From the NCBI RefSeq assembly GCF_015832195.1, contig NC_052017.1, positions 66,403,801-66,467,800 of the forward strand: a DNA stretch of 64,000 nucleotides. Direction: 5' to 3'. Position 1 is the stretch's first letter. The number at the start of each line of letters is the position of its first letter. Shown piece after piece: positions 34,750 through 47,497 of the stretch. This DNA is from Motacilla alba alba (lineage: Eukaryota > Chordata > Aves > Passeriformes > Motacillidae). Both the position numbers and the translations under genes were made by a program. Under the pieces are notes generated by a model. The model did no database searches, was not told the origin of the DNA, and saw only the letters and a list, made by a program, of their open reading frames with translations.

Positions 34750-35455
34750 CATCAAATACTTTAAAACTTCAGAAGTTTATTGTCCAGAATAGCTCACATG
34801 GTACAGTTAGATTTTTTTTTCTTTGTTACAGGGAAATCAAGCAAAACAGTAGAAAATTTTATATGGGTTAACAGTAAAACAAAAGCCCAGCCTAATAATA
34901 GCCCTTTACATCCACCAAGTTATACTTCAGAGAATGGCTAGCCAAACATAAAGAAGTAGAGCATCTGAAAGACAGTTTCATGTTTATGGTATAGATTCTA
35001 AACCAGTATTAAGGGCATTTTCTGTCCATATTGTTAATATCTTTTTTTTTTCATAATAGCAAATTGAAAAAGGCCTATGTAGATAAAAAGTGAATTACTG
35101 CAAGACTTTCAAACCTCAGTTTTCACCTTATAGGTTGACTGTAATGGATAACAGGAGAAGGCACATGACACAGTATTTAAAATATACAGAGACCTATTAA
35201 AATCCTAAGACTAAGAGGAAATGGGAACTGAAACTCAAAATTCACAAATAGTACTTTTGTATTCCCTAATCTATATTCTGTAAGTTTGCATTCAAACATT
35301 TTACAGCTTTTTCAGAAGAAAAGAATAACACACCCAGAAAAGACTTCAATGCTTTGCTTTGAGTTACTTTGTTGTTTTGTTTTTTTTCTTTTAGTAAATG
35401 GAATATAGGATAATCTGAATGATAACAAAATGCAGACATATTCCCTCACTTGTTA
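34750..35455 (-). other. DSP: DSP 3' untranslated region (inferred)
   Basis: About 700 nt follow the stop codon before an AATAAA on the minus strand, and no coding frame is seen in them. The region is AT-rich, as expected for a vertebrate 3' UTR. The far end is set by the poly(A) signal and is approximate. Confidence 0.6.
34776..34781 (-). terminator. Candidate DSP poly(A) signal AATAAA
   Basis: Minus-strand AATAAA followed 25-45 nt later by a GT-rich stretch (TGATGTGTAC), which fits cleavage near 34750-34765. It is a good canonical signal downstream of the DSP stop; other AT-rich hexamers nearby cannot be excluded. Confidence 0.5.
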
Positions 35456-38400
35456 TTAGCGCCCAATAGACCCACTGCTGAAGGCCGAGTATGAGTAAGA
35501 ATACGAAGAGCTTGCTGAGGCATCAAAGCTTCCTCTCCTAGACCCACTGCGTGAGCCTGAACGCGAGCCAGAGCGAGAGCCAGAGCGAGAGCCAGGTGCC
35601 GAGGAGACATTGTAGGGACTGGATATGCCTTTAGAGGAAACAGAGGCTGCTTCCAACAGTTTAAGCCCGGTGATGTCTTCCACCATTGACCGGTTCATTG
35701 CATCTTTGTAGGATATTTTCAGCTTGGTCTTGGGGCAGGTCAGAATTTTGGGATAGCTGTTGGTGTCTTGTAATTTCTGGGCAGCGCGACCATCAATCAA
35801 TCCATTCCTAATGGCTTCTTCAGTAGTTATTCTTCCACGCACTTCCGGGTCCACGAGACCTCCAGTGAGGTACTGGAATTCAAGGAACCGCTGCCCAGCC
35901 TCATAGGGCAGCCATTTCTCCTTCACTGCTTCAGCTGCTGACATCCTCTTGCGTCCGCCCTTTATGCCTTCGAACCCTATGAAGGCCTTCTGGGCTGGTT
36001 TGAGACGTGTGGCCATATCCTGATCGATGATGCCTTGGCTAGTGGCTTCCTGGAGCGAAAGCCTCTGGCCAGTGGTAGGGCATATTATGCCACCAGTGCA
36101 GGCCTGGGCTTCAAGTAACCGCTGCCCAGTGATGCTATCCACGATGCCCCGCTGTATAGCTTCTGAAATGGAGATTTTCTCCAAGTTTTCTGTGTCAAAT
36201 ATGGCTGCAATAGGACTGCACTCATCTGGGGTCTCTGAGAAAGAACCGCTCCTGATCACTGAAGAAGAACTCCTGACACTCAGCACAGTGGGAGACCGAG
36301 TCACTGACTCGTGCCGAAACACCTCGTCAGTGCCATTACGGCAGGAAATCATGTCTGCAAACTGGGTCAGGCTCAAGCTGCCAGAACGGTACTGGTCAAA
36401 AAACTTCCTCTCTACCAGGCCTTTATCAATGGCATCTTGGATGTCGTACTGGCTACCTGTTTTTCTGTCTACAAGGACTACTCTACTGCTGCCATCCGAT
36501 CCTGTGATAGTTATTTCTTCCCACTCACACTCCTGTTCAGCTAGTTCTGTGTAGGTGTCATAATCTATGAGGCCTTTGCTGTATGCCTCCTGAACAGACA
36601 TCTCCCGGTTCGTTTCTGGATCTACAATGACCACCCTGCGTTTCCTGAGAGTGTTCTTCTGTGAGGTGTGCACCACCTTCTTCTTCTCTCTCAGGGGCAG
36701 AAGGCAGAGCCCTGTTGCATCATCCTTTATGCATCTTTCTTTCAGCTGCAGGTAGGTCAAGTTTTCCTCTGTGTTGGGATCAAAGAACCCTTTGGTGTCA
36801 TCACTTGGATCACTAAGGATCTGGTTGAGCTCCTCATTGAAGTAGCCACGCTTGTAGGCTGTCTCTACTGGCAAGCGGTAGCTCTCTTTGGGGTCGATGA
36901 TGCCTCCAGTAGCGATCTGTGCCTCCAGCAGACGAATGCCGTGGCCTCTCTCTATGAGCTCTTTGTTCATCGCTTGGAACAGAGAAATGATGTTTCCAGT
37001 TTCTGGGTCTTTGTAGCCAGTGACAGCTCTTTCGGCAGAGAGAAGTTTCTCTTTAAATTCAATTCCAACAAGGCCTCTTTTGTAAGCTTCCTCAACAGGC
37101 AGCCTCACATTGCTGACAGGATCCACTATGAACCCTGTGGCTGCCTGGGCTTCTAGGAGTTCAAGGGCTGTTCCCGGCCTAACCAAACCTATTTTCATAG
37201 CCTGGTAAATGCCAAGTTTCTCTTTAGTAGCCTCATTGTAGATACCAGCAATACAGCTAGAGCCTTGAAGGAAATCAATAATTCTCTCACTCACTTCTTC
37301 CACTGTAATTGCACCTCTTTCCAAGTCATTCCTGGTTGATTCCTTAATGATTCCAGCCTCAAGCAGTGCATCTGCTGAGACAGGCTGCCTGATCCCTTGG
37401 AACGACATACTCCTCTTCTGCACTGGAAGGAGCAGCAGACCAGTGTGTGGCTCAATCCTGCATTTTTCCTTCAGCTGCATGTAAGTGACTGCCTTTTTGG
37501 TGGTGGGATCAATGAAGTTCTTTGTACTGCCTTGGCAGTTGTTTAGCATCCTGTACAGGTCTTTGTCAATCAATCCACGAGATAAAGCTATCTCTTTGGG
37601 TAGGAAAACACTGTTGACTGGATCAACTATCCCTCCTACAGCCAGCTGGGCTTCAAGCAGACGAATTCCAGTTTCTCTGTCAACCAAATTTTTCTTGATG
37701 GCTTCAGATACCGGCACAGTTTTGCCTGAGAAAGGATCCTTAAATCCTGTAATAGCCTTTTCTGCTGTATAGATCTGTTCTCTATCATCGAAGTCAATCA
37801 GATCCCTAGCAATAGCACTGTCCACTGTTAATATCTCATTTCGGTGTGGGTCTATCACACCTCCTGTTGCTGCCTGGGCTTCTAGGAGCAGGACTGCATT
37901 TTCTGCTGTGAGCAGCTGGTTCCGTTTGGCCTCAACAAAAGAGTACTTCTGTCGGGGTGAAAGGGACACCCCTGCAATAGCACCTGCCCCTTTGAGGTAG
38001 GGTTCAATGTCAGCTGCGACCTCTTCCACCGACCTCTGCCCCTTCAGCAGTTTGTCCAGTGTGAGTTTGTCTATCAGCTGGCACTCATACAGCTGCATGG
38101 CTGTGATCTTCTTCCGCAGCCCACTGAACACCAGCTTGGAGGCATCGATACAGAAGTCTTCCTCGGTTTGCGTAGATCTGTGAGCCCCATATGGGCGCTG
38201 CTTGAGTTTCTCAATCTCTCTCTGCAGCCTGAGACGCTCCGACTCCAACTCTGACTGGTTTTTGACAGCAGTCTCTTCCAGTCTGCACCGGTATCTCTCC
38301 TCAATCCGTTTGATTTCCATCTGCAGCCTTTCAATCTCACTCCTCAGGTTGTTCTTCTCCCTCTCACTCTTCTCCCTCTCACACTGGATCTTCCTTATGG

Positions 38401-38650
38401 ATTCCTCTGTTCGGGAGTGCTGGCTCTTCCACTGATTGAGATCATTCAGAATTTGTTGCTTCTCACTTTCCAGGCGTTGCTTCAAGCGCGATTCTGATTC
38501 CAGGGTAACTTTTAAACGGTTCAGCTCCTCTTCTAATCGCTGCAGTCTGGCTTTGTCTTGCTCCAAAGCACTCATTTTTATCAGCAGGGTTTCTCTTTCT
38601 TGCATAATCTGACTACACTGATTTTTGGATTCTTGAATCCTACTGGATGC
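35456..38650 (-). CDS. DSP: DSP exon 24, rod end, plakin repeats A/B/C and tail
   Basis: 3195 nt including the TAA stop at 35456-35458; acceptor AG at 38651-38652. It begins [20 protein letters not shown] (the coding frame extends upstream of the first Met at 38605). It continues with heptad coil to [19 protein letters not shown], then domain A from about [20 protein letters not shown]. Repeated motifs such as [28 protein letters not shown] and [14 protein letters not shown] mark the plakin repeats of domains A, B and C, which bind keratin, vimentin and desmin. The conserved inter-domain linker [19 protein letters not shown] lies before domain C. The tail has about five GSR units, the RRGSF phosphorylation context and a YSYSYS segment. 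It ends SIGR where human ends SIGH, with one fewer GSR unit. Confidence 0.98.
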   Translation of the reverse strand, partial: ASSRIQESKNQCSQIMQERETLLIKMSALEQDKARLQRLEEELNRLKVTLESESRLKQRLESEKQQILNDLNQWKSQHSRTEESIRKIQCEREKSEREKNNLRSEIERLQMEIKRIEERYRCRLEETAVKNQSELESERLRLQREIEKLKQRPYGAHRSTQTEEDFCIDASKLVFSGLRKKITAMQLYECQLIDKLTLDKLLKGQRSVEEVAADIEPYLKGAGAIAGVSLSPRQKYSFVEAKRNQLLTAENAVLLLEAQAATGGVIDPHRNEILTVDSAIARDLIDFDDREQIYTAEKAITGFKDPFSGKTVPVSEAIKKNLVDRETGIRLLEAQLAVGGIVDPVNSVFLPKEIALSRGLIDKDLYRMLNNCQGSTKNFIDPTTKKAVTYMQLKEKCRIEPHTGLLLLPVQKRSMSFQGIRQPVSADALLEAGIIKESTRNDLERGAITVEEVSERIIDFLQGSSCIAGIYNEATKEKLGIYQAMKIGLVRPGTALELLEAQAATGFIVDPVSNVRLPVEEAYKRGLVGIEFKEKLLSAERAVTGYKDPETGNIISLFQAMNKELIERGHGIRLLEAQIATGGIIDPKESYRLPVETAYKRGYFNEELNQILSDPSDDTKGFFDPNTEENLTYLQLKERCIKDDATGLCLLPLREKKKVVHTSQKNTLRKRRVVIVDPETNREMSVQEAYSKGLIDYDTYTELAEQECEWEEITITGSDGSSRVVLVDRKTGSQYDIQDAIDKGLVERKFFDQYRSGSLSLTQFADMISCRNGTDEVFRHESVTRSPTVLSVRSSSSVIRSGSFSETPDECSPIAAIFDTENLEKISISEAIQRGIVDSITGQRLLEAQACTGGIICPTTGQRLSLQEATSQGIIDQDMATRLKPAQKAFIGFEGIKGGRKRMSAAEAVKEKWLPYEAGQRFLEFQYLTGGLVDPEVRGRITTEEAIRNGLIDGRAAQKLQDTNSYPKILTCPKTKLKISYKDAMNRSMVEDITGLKLLEAASVSSKGISSPYNVSSAPGSRSGSRSGSRSGSRSGSRRGSFDASASSSYSYSYSAFSSGSIGR

Positions 38651-41600
38651 CTACAATTGTGGAGGAGAAATAAACCAAGAAAGGATGGTTAGAGTTTGTG
38701 CTGGTCAGAGTTATGCCCTCTGCCTACAATGCTCTCCAGCCTGTCATTTAACCTGCAGCAAACTCCCACTGGAAAACATTCTAGTCACAGCAGCACCTTT
38801 CCCAAGATTACAGACACACATAAACCAGAGAAGGCACATTATCCCTTCACTTACAGTGTCTTCAGTACTGCCAGAGACTCAAGAGACTTCATTCTGTTAC
38901 CCACAGCCTCGTCCTTCAGCTGATTTAGTTCTCTGTAAGTTTTTGATACTTCTCACAGTACACTGACAAATACACAGAGCATTTGAGACTCATAAATAGC
39001 CTGATGCTCAGCAGATGTCCTGGCAGTCCTACTAATCCAGGGGAATTTGCATCAGCTAAGGACTGGTCATACATGGATAAAAAGGAAACACATGACTCAA
39101 TTTTTGCTTTTCTGTTAGTTTCACATGTCACTCCAAACAATTTTACCTGCGTTGCCTTCCATTTTAATTCACGCAGTGTCTTCATGTATGTGTTCATACG
39201 TACAAACACCCACAAACATGCATGTATGTATGCATATTAAACAGAATACAACTTTATCTACTTGTAATACATGCATATATATGTGTACATATATATATAT
39301 ATTAAATATATATATATAGATGTTTGTGCACAGGTGTTATATAATCCTAAATGTTAGTATTTTTTAATATCAGTATTAGGATTTTTAGAATAAGGGAAAG
39401 AAAAACTGAATAAAGGATATGAGAAAAGAAATATAAGGGACAACTCTAGTTGTGCTCTTTTGTATATATTTAAAGAGTAGCTCTTTGTACAAGAAACTAG
39501 GCAGAAGAATAAAATATTAAAAAATGTTTTCTTTAACTTGCTTATGTTGTCACCTAAAGTTTAAGAAGTAAGGGCCAATAGCAAAATTTGCAAATGCCCT
39601 TAGTGACTTAGGAACATAAATCCCCAAAACAGTTCATGAAAGATAGGCTTTGGCACAGCTGACAACATGACTCTTAATCCTCACTTGGAATCAACATCTT
39701 ACCCAGCTAATCAGCACCTTGACAGCTTGTTGGTTCTGGGGTTTTTAGCCAGTTTAGTTTGTGACAGCACTCAAGTCAGCCTCAAAGGACAGCTTTAACC
39801 CATCCTGGCTGAAACAGCCTGGGAAGCACACAGCCAGCAGGGAACTGTTAAAGCACAGTGGTACTCCACATGCTCCCATTTTTCCCTAGGATGGTTTGCT
39901 GGACACTGGCACAGAACACAGATTTCTTCTGGGGCAAGGCCTGAGAACAAAGCTCTCCTAGGAGATGAGAGCTTATGGCTCCCTAGAACAGTTCCCAGGG
40001 AGTAAAGAGGTTAAGTGGCCAAATCCTGCCATTTTTCTTTAAAACTTAACCATGAGAAAGAGTCATAAAGGGGATGTTAGTCACAAGTACAGTGACTTCA
40101 AACAGCAAAGAGTGAATTAATTTGTTCAAATCGACACTGCAAATAATTATATATTTGAGAAACAGTAAAGCTGGGATCAAAATATGTGTGAATACCTCTA
40201 GAGCTTGCTTTTGGAATTTTTCAATTTCCTGTCTCAATTTTTCCCTTTCTTTCTGTAAATCATTAAGCAACCCCTGAAGTTCCAGGGTTTGCTTGCTGCT
40301 CATCTGAAGCTGATTCTTTAGTTCAGCAATGGTGGTATTTTTCTCATCAACTTCATTTCTGACCATTCTGAGGTCATCATACTCCAATCTAACATTTCGC
40401 AGCTCCTCCTCCAGTAACAAGTGCTCCTTGGTAAGGTTCTCGGTGAGAGACTGAAGCCTTTCAATCTCTATTTTGCACTCATTCAAGGCTTTGCTTTTTT
40501 CCTCAGAGGTTTTCTGTAAGTGCTCATATCGTAGGTGAGCCTGTTTTAATTGCTCCTGTTCTTGGACCAACTGACGACGTAAAGTCTCAATATCAGATGT
40601 GTATTTTCTTAACTCCTCCATGTATCTTTGCTTCTCTCTCACATGACCGTCTAATACTTCTCTTTGGTGCCTAAGGTCATCTTCATTCCTCTTCTTTACA
40701 ATAGATACTTCCTCTATCTGCTGTGTGAGATTAGTTATTTTAACCGATTGGTCTCTCAGAGATCTCCTCATGCCTTCTATTTCCTCCTCCAGTTTTTTCC
40801 TCCTGGATGTTTCCTCCATTAAATTTTTGTTCTGTCTGCAAAGTTCCTCCTCCAGCTTATGTTTCTGGATCTGCAAGTCTTTTACAGTGCTCTGGAACTT
40901 GGCACTTTCTTGATCCCTGCCTTTCTTCTCTTGTGAAACTCTTTCATAGTCAATTTTCAGTCTGGCCAGTTCCTGCTCTTGGATCCTCAGCTTGTTAATT
41001 GTCTCAGTTGCACTCGTGTTTGCTTTCTGCAGGTCAAACTGGACTCTTTTCAACTGACTGTTCTCATCCTCCACTTCTTTCCTCTGACTTGTTTCTACAT
41101 CCAACAACTTTCTCAGCCTTTCAATCTCTTTGTTTCTTTCCTTAATGGTTTTAGAAGCATCGTCAAGCGACTGTTTGTACCGCATGCTTTCATCAGAGTG
41201 TCTCTGAATAACTTGTTTCAGCTCAATCTCCAGCTGCTGTTTCTTCTGAGAAAGTTCTGAGCCAGCTGCCTTCTGCTGCTGAGCATTCTCTTCTATTTTC
41301 CGTAGATTATCTGTTGTCTGACTTATCGTATTCTTCAGTCTCCTAATTTCCTCACACAAATTCCTATTTTCTCTCATGGCATTATCAAGCTGTGTTCTAT
41401 AATTATTTGTCTCCTCTTCCTTTTGCATGCTGACCTGGTGAATTGTGTTCTTTGTGATATTAATCTCAGTTTCATATTTGTTCTTTAAACTAATAATTTC
41501 CTCATCATAACTGTTTCTTACCTTAGCCAATTCATTTTCAAGTTCCCATCGGCTTTTAGCCTCTTCCTGAAGTTGAAGCTTTAGCCTTTCCAGCTCCTTA

Positions 41601-44600
41601 GTTTTATCCTGAATAGTTGAGGCAGCCTCCTCAAGAGCCTGCTTGTATCTTGAGTTGTCTTCCCCACGAAGCTGAATGATCTGTTTCAGCTCCAGCTCTA
41701 ACTGATGCTTCTGCTGTGACACCTCAGAACTGCAAGCCTTCTGCTGGAGAGCATCTTCCTCTGCCCTCCGCCGCTGGTCTGTTGTCTGCAGAATGGCATC
41801 GTTCAGCCTCACAATCTCATCCTTAAGGTCTCTGTTCTCTCTTGTCAGTCTGTCAACCTGGGCTCTGAGGCCTTTTGCATCATCATCTTTTTGTGCAGCT
41901 ATCTGCTGGATTGTTGTCTTCTTAATATTAATTTCTGTTTCATACTTGTTCTTTAAATTACTCATCTCCTCGCTAAACTGGTTTCTTACCTTAGCCAGCT
42001 CATTTTCATACTCCCTCTTCCGTGTGCCTTCGTCCTGAAGAAGAACCCTTAATCTTTCTATCTCGTACTCCTTCTCCTTGATGACCTTCTCAGACTCTAA
42101 CTTCTGCCAGCCAAGGCTGTCTTTCTCATTTTGCCTTGTTTTTTGCAGTTGGTCATAGTCATTCTTCTGCTGCTCATATCTATCCTCCAGCAACTTCCTT
42201 TTCCTTTTCTCATCTTCAGTCTCATAAGTCAGCCTGGTTATTCTGTCATTCAGATCCTTTATTTGGGCATAGCATTTGTCTAGGTTTTGCTTAGCAGAGT
42301 TTCCATCCATTTCAGCTTGTCTTTTCATTTCTTCCAAACTCATCAGCTTTGCCTTGAGCTGAGAAATGTCCATCTGGTACTTCTGCAGATTTTGCTCCAG
42401 GAATTTATGTTTGTTGCTTGTCTCTGAATTTGAATCCCTAGCAAGTCTGAGTTCCTCTTCCAGGAGTTCAATTTTGGTGTTTTTCATCTGCAACATGATA
42501 GCAGAAAAACAAACAGAAAAACTTCCATAAATATTTTGACAACTGTTTCAAAATCATCACATGCAATACAATATACATCATAGCACTGACAACTTAAAAA
42601 TGAATGTATTTGATGCTTCAATGAGATCTAAACCCCTTTTTTATTTAATGACATCAAGACAAATTCTGGAATCCTTGTTTATTTAGAGTCAAACCTTATT
42701 CAGAAATCAGAATATAATGACTTTCAGAGGAAAAATGATACCTGATAGGGCGAGGGAGGTGCACTACTGATAGTAAAATGCGGTGTAGCAGAAGTTCACC
42801 AGCGAAGTATGGAACAGTGACCTTTAGAACCTGCCCAGTTTTCAAACAGCTGAAAAATCACATTCCATATATGCAACTTCTTTAATGGGCCTCGCTATTT
42901 CACTGAGCTGTATCAAATCAGAAGTTGCTTCTTTCAAAACACTTTAGAATATGGTCTAAAATGAGGTGCCCTCAACCATGAGGAGCAAGTTTTCAGCACT
43001 GAGGTAGCTGTGCTGTCACTGAGGTCAAGGCTGCGATGGGCAGAGAACGATCGCTCATGTGCTATGATGAGCACCTCCTTATTTACCAAGGAGACCAGTT
43101 CTCTACCTCACCCCACACACCACCTTGGAGGTCACTTTGTACAACACTGTATTCTTCCACAAAAGATGCATGACTCTGCTGATATGCCTCCTTTGTAGGG
43201 CACCTCTGAGTTCTGGATACAGTTTTGTGAGCTATTTTACACTGTACTTTCTGCCTCTGATTAGTGAGTTTTCTAATCTGTGATAAAAAGGAAACCCACA
43301 GAAAATAAAAGATTTAGAATACCTTCAGATCCTCCATGCTCTTTAACATTTCACTCAAGAATCTGTAATAATCTCCTGATCTTGTAAGAAGCTCTATATA
43401 GCGGGACTGAGCCTCATTAGCCTTGAAAAGAAACAGAATTGTTAGCAGCTTGTACTAGAGTTAGACATCACCATACCTATGTCCAGACCATTTAAAGGAT
43501 TCCAATCTACTCAAGCGAACACATCACTTGACAAAGTAAAAAGCAGATTCTCCTCCTCACAAATTCACACGACATTCTGAGGACCCCAACAGTGCTAATT
43601 CTTCCATACGAAAAATCCACACCTTTTTGGTTTTTCAGCATTGTCTGCCCCCCATTGCTGATGTGACATTAAATTCAAGCCTTCATCCCCTGGTTCATCA
43701 CGCTCTTCCTGTCTGACAGTCACAAGTAACCCAAGATAAATTTTTAATAGCAGTTAATTCCCAGGCTGAAAGTGGCTAAACCACCTGGGGCACAAATCTA
43801 CCTTTCTCACAGTATGTATGCAGTGGACACTGCATAGGAATGAAATAAATTCCTGAGGGCTAATCTAATGTCTGAACAAGCCCAGGTCTGATTTTACAGC
43901 ACAATGACTACTCTGCACTAATTCCTTGCGCTTACATGCTTAGTGCACATTACCAGTGACGGTGCCAAGTGTTAGAATACAGCTGGGTATGACTCACACG
44001 GGCTCACACAAACAAATGGATTCAGAAGATTGAAGGGGAGCAAAGAAAGGTACCTCTTGTAGAATTAGGACTGCAGGAGACTGAACCACACTCTTCTTGA
44101 TAGGTATGTTGAGCAATGTTTCTAATCCTGAACTGTAGGAAGCAACCTGTAGTTCATAATCCTGAAAAATAAGATAAAAAGCAAGACCTGTTTAGAAACT
44201 GCCAAAGAATTCTCTGTGAAACTATTTCAGAAAATGCAAGTTTTTGGGTTTTTTTGCTTTTGTTTCCTTAACAAAAAGCTACATTTCTCCTTTGTTTATA
44301 TTTCTAACCATGTAGAGATGATCCTCTGTCATAAAGAGAAGCTCATCAGTTCAAGTACCCCTGTGGAGATTCATGGAGGAGAATGACAAGGGAAAAAGAA
44401 GAAAAACATTTTACAAAAAGAAGACAACTGTTTCTGTAAGTTGAGGGCTACAGGGAGATGAAAAAGATTCAGTTTCATGGGAGTAACTGGTCTAAGTACT
44501 GTTAGCCACCAAAACTTCATCAGAAATAACAGTCTCTGCATCTCTTTTGTATCACATATGCCATGTCACATATATAACAAAATCTTTGACACAGAGAGTA

Positions 44601-47457
44601 AGATTGAGCTGGAGAAAGCACGGATATAAAGGTGACATAAAAATGTATGTTATTGGTTTTCATGACTATTGCACACCATTCCTCCTGCTAATCTGCATTT
44701 GTCTTGCCTCCTAGATCAGATCCTAATCAGACCTAACTCATTAAGCACCAATCTGTTCTTGACTTCCTTATGTTTTTTAACATGTGAACTGCAAAATTTG
44801 GTCTGGCTAGAAGGAGGCTTTGATTCACCTGAAGAGAAGCTCTCACTGGTATCTGCTGCATGATCCCATAGTCTTCAGGTGGCAAGTACACAAATTGCTT
44901 TCATTGTGTTTTGTACTTAGAAGTACTTCACCCCAGCAATTTCTGTACACACGCATCAGGGAGCTGACTTTTCACCCATCAGCAGAGCAGAGACAATGGG
45001 ATGTGCCTGACCATGAAAAACCACACCCCACAAAAATGCTGAGATCCAAGTACCTTAATTGCAGCTGAGCACTGATCTGCATGCTTGAGAAGCTCCTCAA
45101 CTTTGTCTCGCTTCCCACAGATTTCACTGTGCAAGTTCTGCCAAGAGAAAAGTGAGCCATGAAACACTCCTGCAAGATTTACCAGTATTTCCTCCTGTAC
45201 ACGCTGCCTCCATCAGAAAGCACCTGCAGCAGGAGACTATTGCAGCCCCTGAGGCTGAGGCCTGAAATTACCTGTACCTGGGCAGTTTTCACAAGAGCAA
45301 GCTCTTTGGGCATGAGAAGGTTTTTCTCAGAGAGAACACTCGGCAACTGAAAAACCCCCAGAGCCGCAAAGGCAGAGCTCCTTGACTTCAGCTTAGATGT
45401 ATTTACTTGATTTTTATTTTTGTGCTGTAATTTGTCCCATAAGTTGCACCATCTCACAGTCCCTTGAATTAATTCAAAGCTGATGTGTAGAAGTGTCAGT
45501 GAATGTGTAGGAGCCAAATGCAGTCTTGTTCATAATCTGTTGCAGTGCTGACAGAAAGTAATGAGGACAATAATATTTCCTCCCTCCTGCCTTCTACATA
45601 TGTGGTGTTTTCTGGTAGCTTGCATACTTTATAATTCAAAACAGGCCACTGTATTGCACACTGCATTGATACTGATATTTTCTGTATAGCAAAACAATTT
45701 AAAATCCAGATAGCTGAAGACAACTCATTCAGGTGCTGCATACCTTCTGATCATGTAGGTATCTCATGATAGTGTTGGAATCACACAGCTTCACGGACTC
45801 AATAGACTCCTGCCGGCGCTTGGCATCACAGATCCACTTGCTAAGAGCCTGGTAGAGATCTCGGTAGGTTTTCAGCTGTTTGATCTGCCTTTCTAAATCC
45901 CATGACCTAGGAAAAAAAAGGAAAAACCTGTCAAAATGGAAAGTGCATTCTCTTTCTCTCTCTTTACACAGTTTTCAGAAATAAGACACAAATAAACTTA
46001 CATAAAACTATGGGAAGCTCTGAAAAGGAGATTCTGAACAAAAAAATTAAATAAATGAGAATTGTACTGGTTATTAGTCACCCAACATGGGGTTTTAATA
46101 CCTCACTTTTGAATGACTCTGTAATACACAGAGGTTCGGCCTTCCAGTCAAAGTGAGGAATAAATAAAACTTGAAATGATAAAAACCAAGTTTGCTGACT
46201 TCAGTACTCTTGTTCTCAATTTTCACTGGAGAACCAGCAACCAGTTAGAACTACATTTTGTCCTCAGATAAAAACAAAATAAAACAAACTAAAACAAGCC
46301 ATACCCAACCATCCACCTCTCCTCCTCAAACAATCAGAATATGCCTTCTGTTCACGATTTAGATTCAAGGTTTGATTTTGTTACTTAATTCTTAGTGTTA
46401 CTTTTTTAACCCTCAAGTATAGGGTGTTGAGGAATAAGCATGGTTGCTTTTTTGAGGGGGAAAATGCTGACTGGAAGTACTTAATCCACAAATATTAGCA
46501 AGAATTAAAAAAAAAAAACAACAACAACTCTTTAGCACATAGGTTAGATATTTGCATGGAGAACTACATTTTCCTGTTGGTCTTACACAATTCCTTTTGA
46601 AGTATGTTCAACCTATTCACAATAGCTCGAGTCTTACTGCCCTGAAGTCACCATTTGTCCTTTGGAAGCAAAGATTAGTGCACATCAGGTTTTTTAGAAT
46701 TCACTGCTAAGATGATCTTGGTAGCAATAGCAATAAGGAAAACTCTCTGAAAACATGAACAAACCTGTTATCTATCTGCTTATCAGCCCTCTGCCAGCGG
46801 TCTATTAGCTGGGTAACTTTGTCACAGTACTTTCCAATGTCCATGTCATACAGGGTGTATGACTGGCAAGACTGTGAGTGAATCTGAAGTGTTCTCTGCA
46901 GCTCATTTTCCAAGGTATTCAGTAATGACTTCTTCATATTTAGGTCTGCTTTCATTTTCTGGAGAAAAAAAAAACCAAAATGTTGTCATTTAATTTATTC
47001 TTGAGAAGATACTGATACTTAACCAATTTAACAGCATGCACAGTATGCTGGGATCTAAAGATATTGTTTTTAACTCACTAAGGTATGTATAGTGATGTCA
47101 GCTGGACTTAAACTATTTAAAGTGAAACACCTATTTGGTAAACAGCTCAGCTTAAAAATGTGTTTAAATAATTTGCTAAACCAAAGCCCTCTGCCATTGT
47201 ATTCTGAAGCCAACATTTCAGTTTCTCAGAACTCTGCAGAACAGTTACCAGAGCAGAACAAGAGCCTTGCTTGTTCCTAGAAACAACTAACTAGAAATTT
47301 TCACTGAAGTATAAAAGATTCCTGCACTTACAACAGTTGTGGAATCAAGCCTCAGGAGTGACATATCCAGTTTTTAAACACCTACAAATCTGTGCAGATT
47401 TCTTTTTTTTTGTTTTCCTATTTGCATTTTTATAAACATCTTCCATAGAGATGTTTC

Positions 47458-47497
<40 letters not shown>

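Noticed and set aside
36027..36554. 175-codon plus-strand open frame opposite DSP exon 24
   Set aside because: Shadow of a strongly conserved coding exon; its composition mirrors the desmoplakin codons.
36668..37156. 162-codon plus-strand open frame opposite DSP exon 24
   Set aside because: Same explanation: an antisense shadow in a 3.2-kb stop-free exon.
40046..40195. Extension of the exon 23 frame ([15 protein letters not shown]...) past KQALE
   Set aside because: This is intron 23 read-through; the donor GTATT at 40194-40195 and the exact match of exon 24 to the continuation show it is not coding in DPI.
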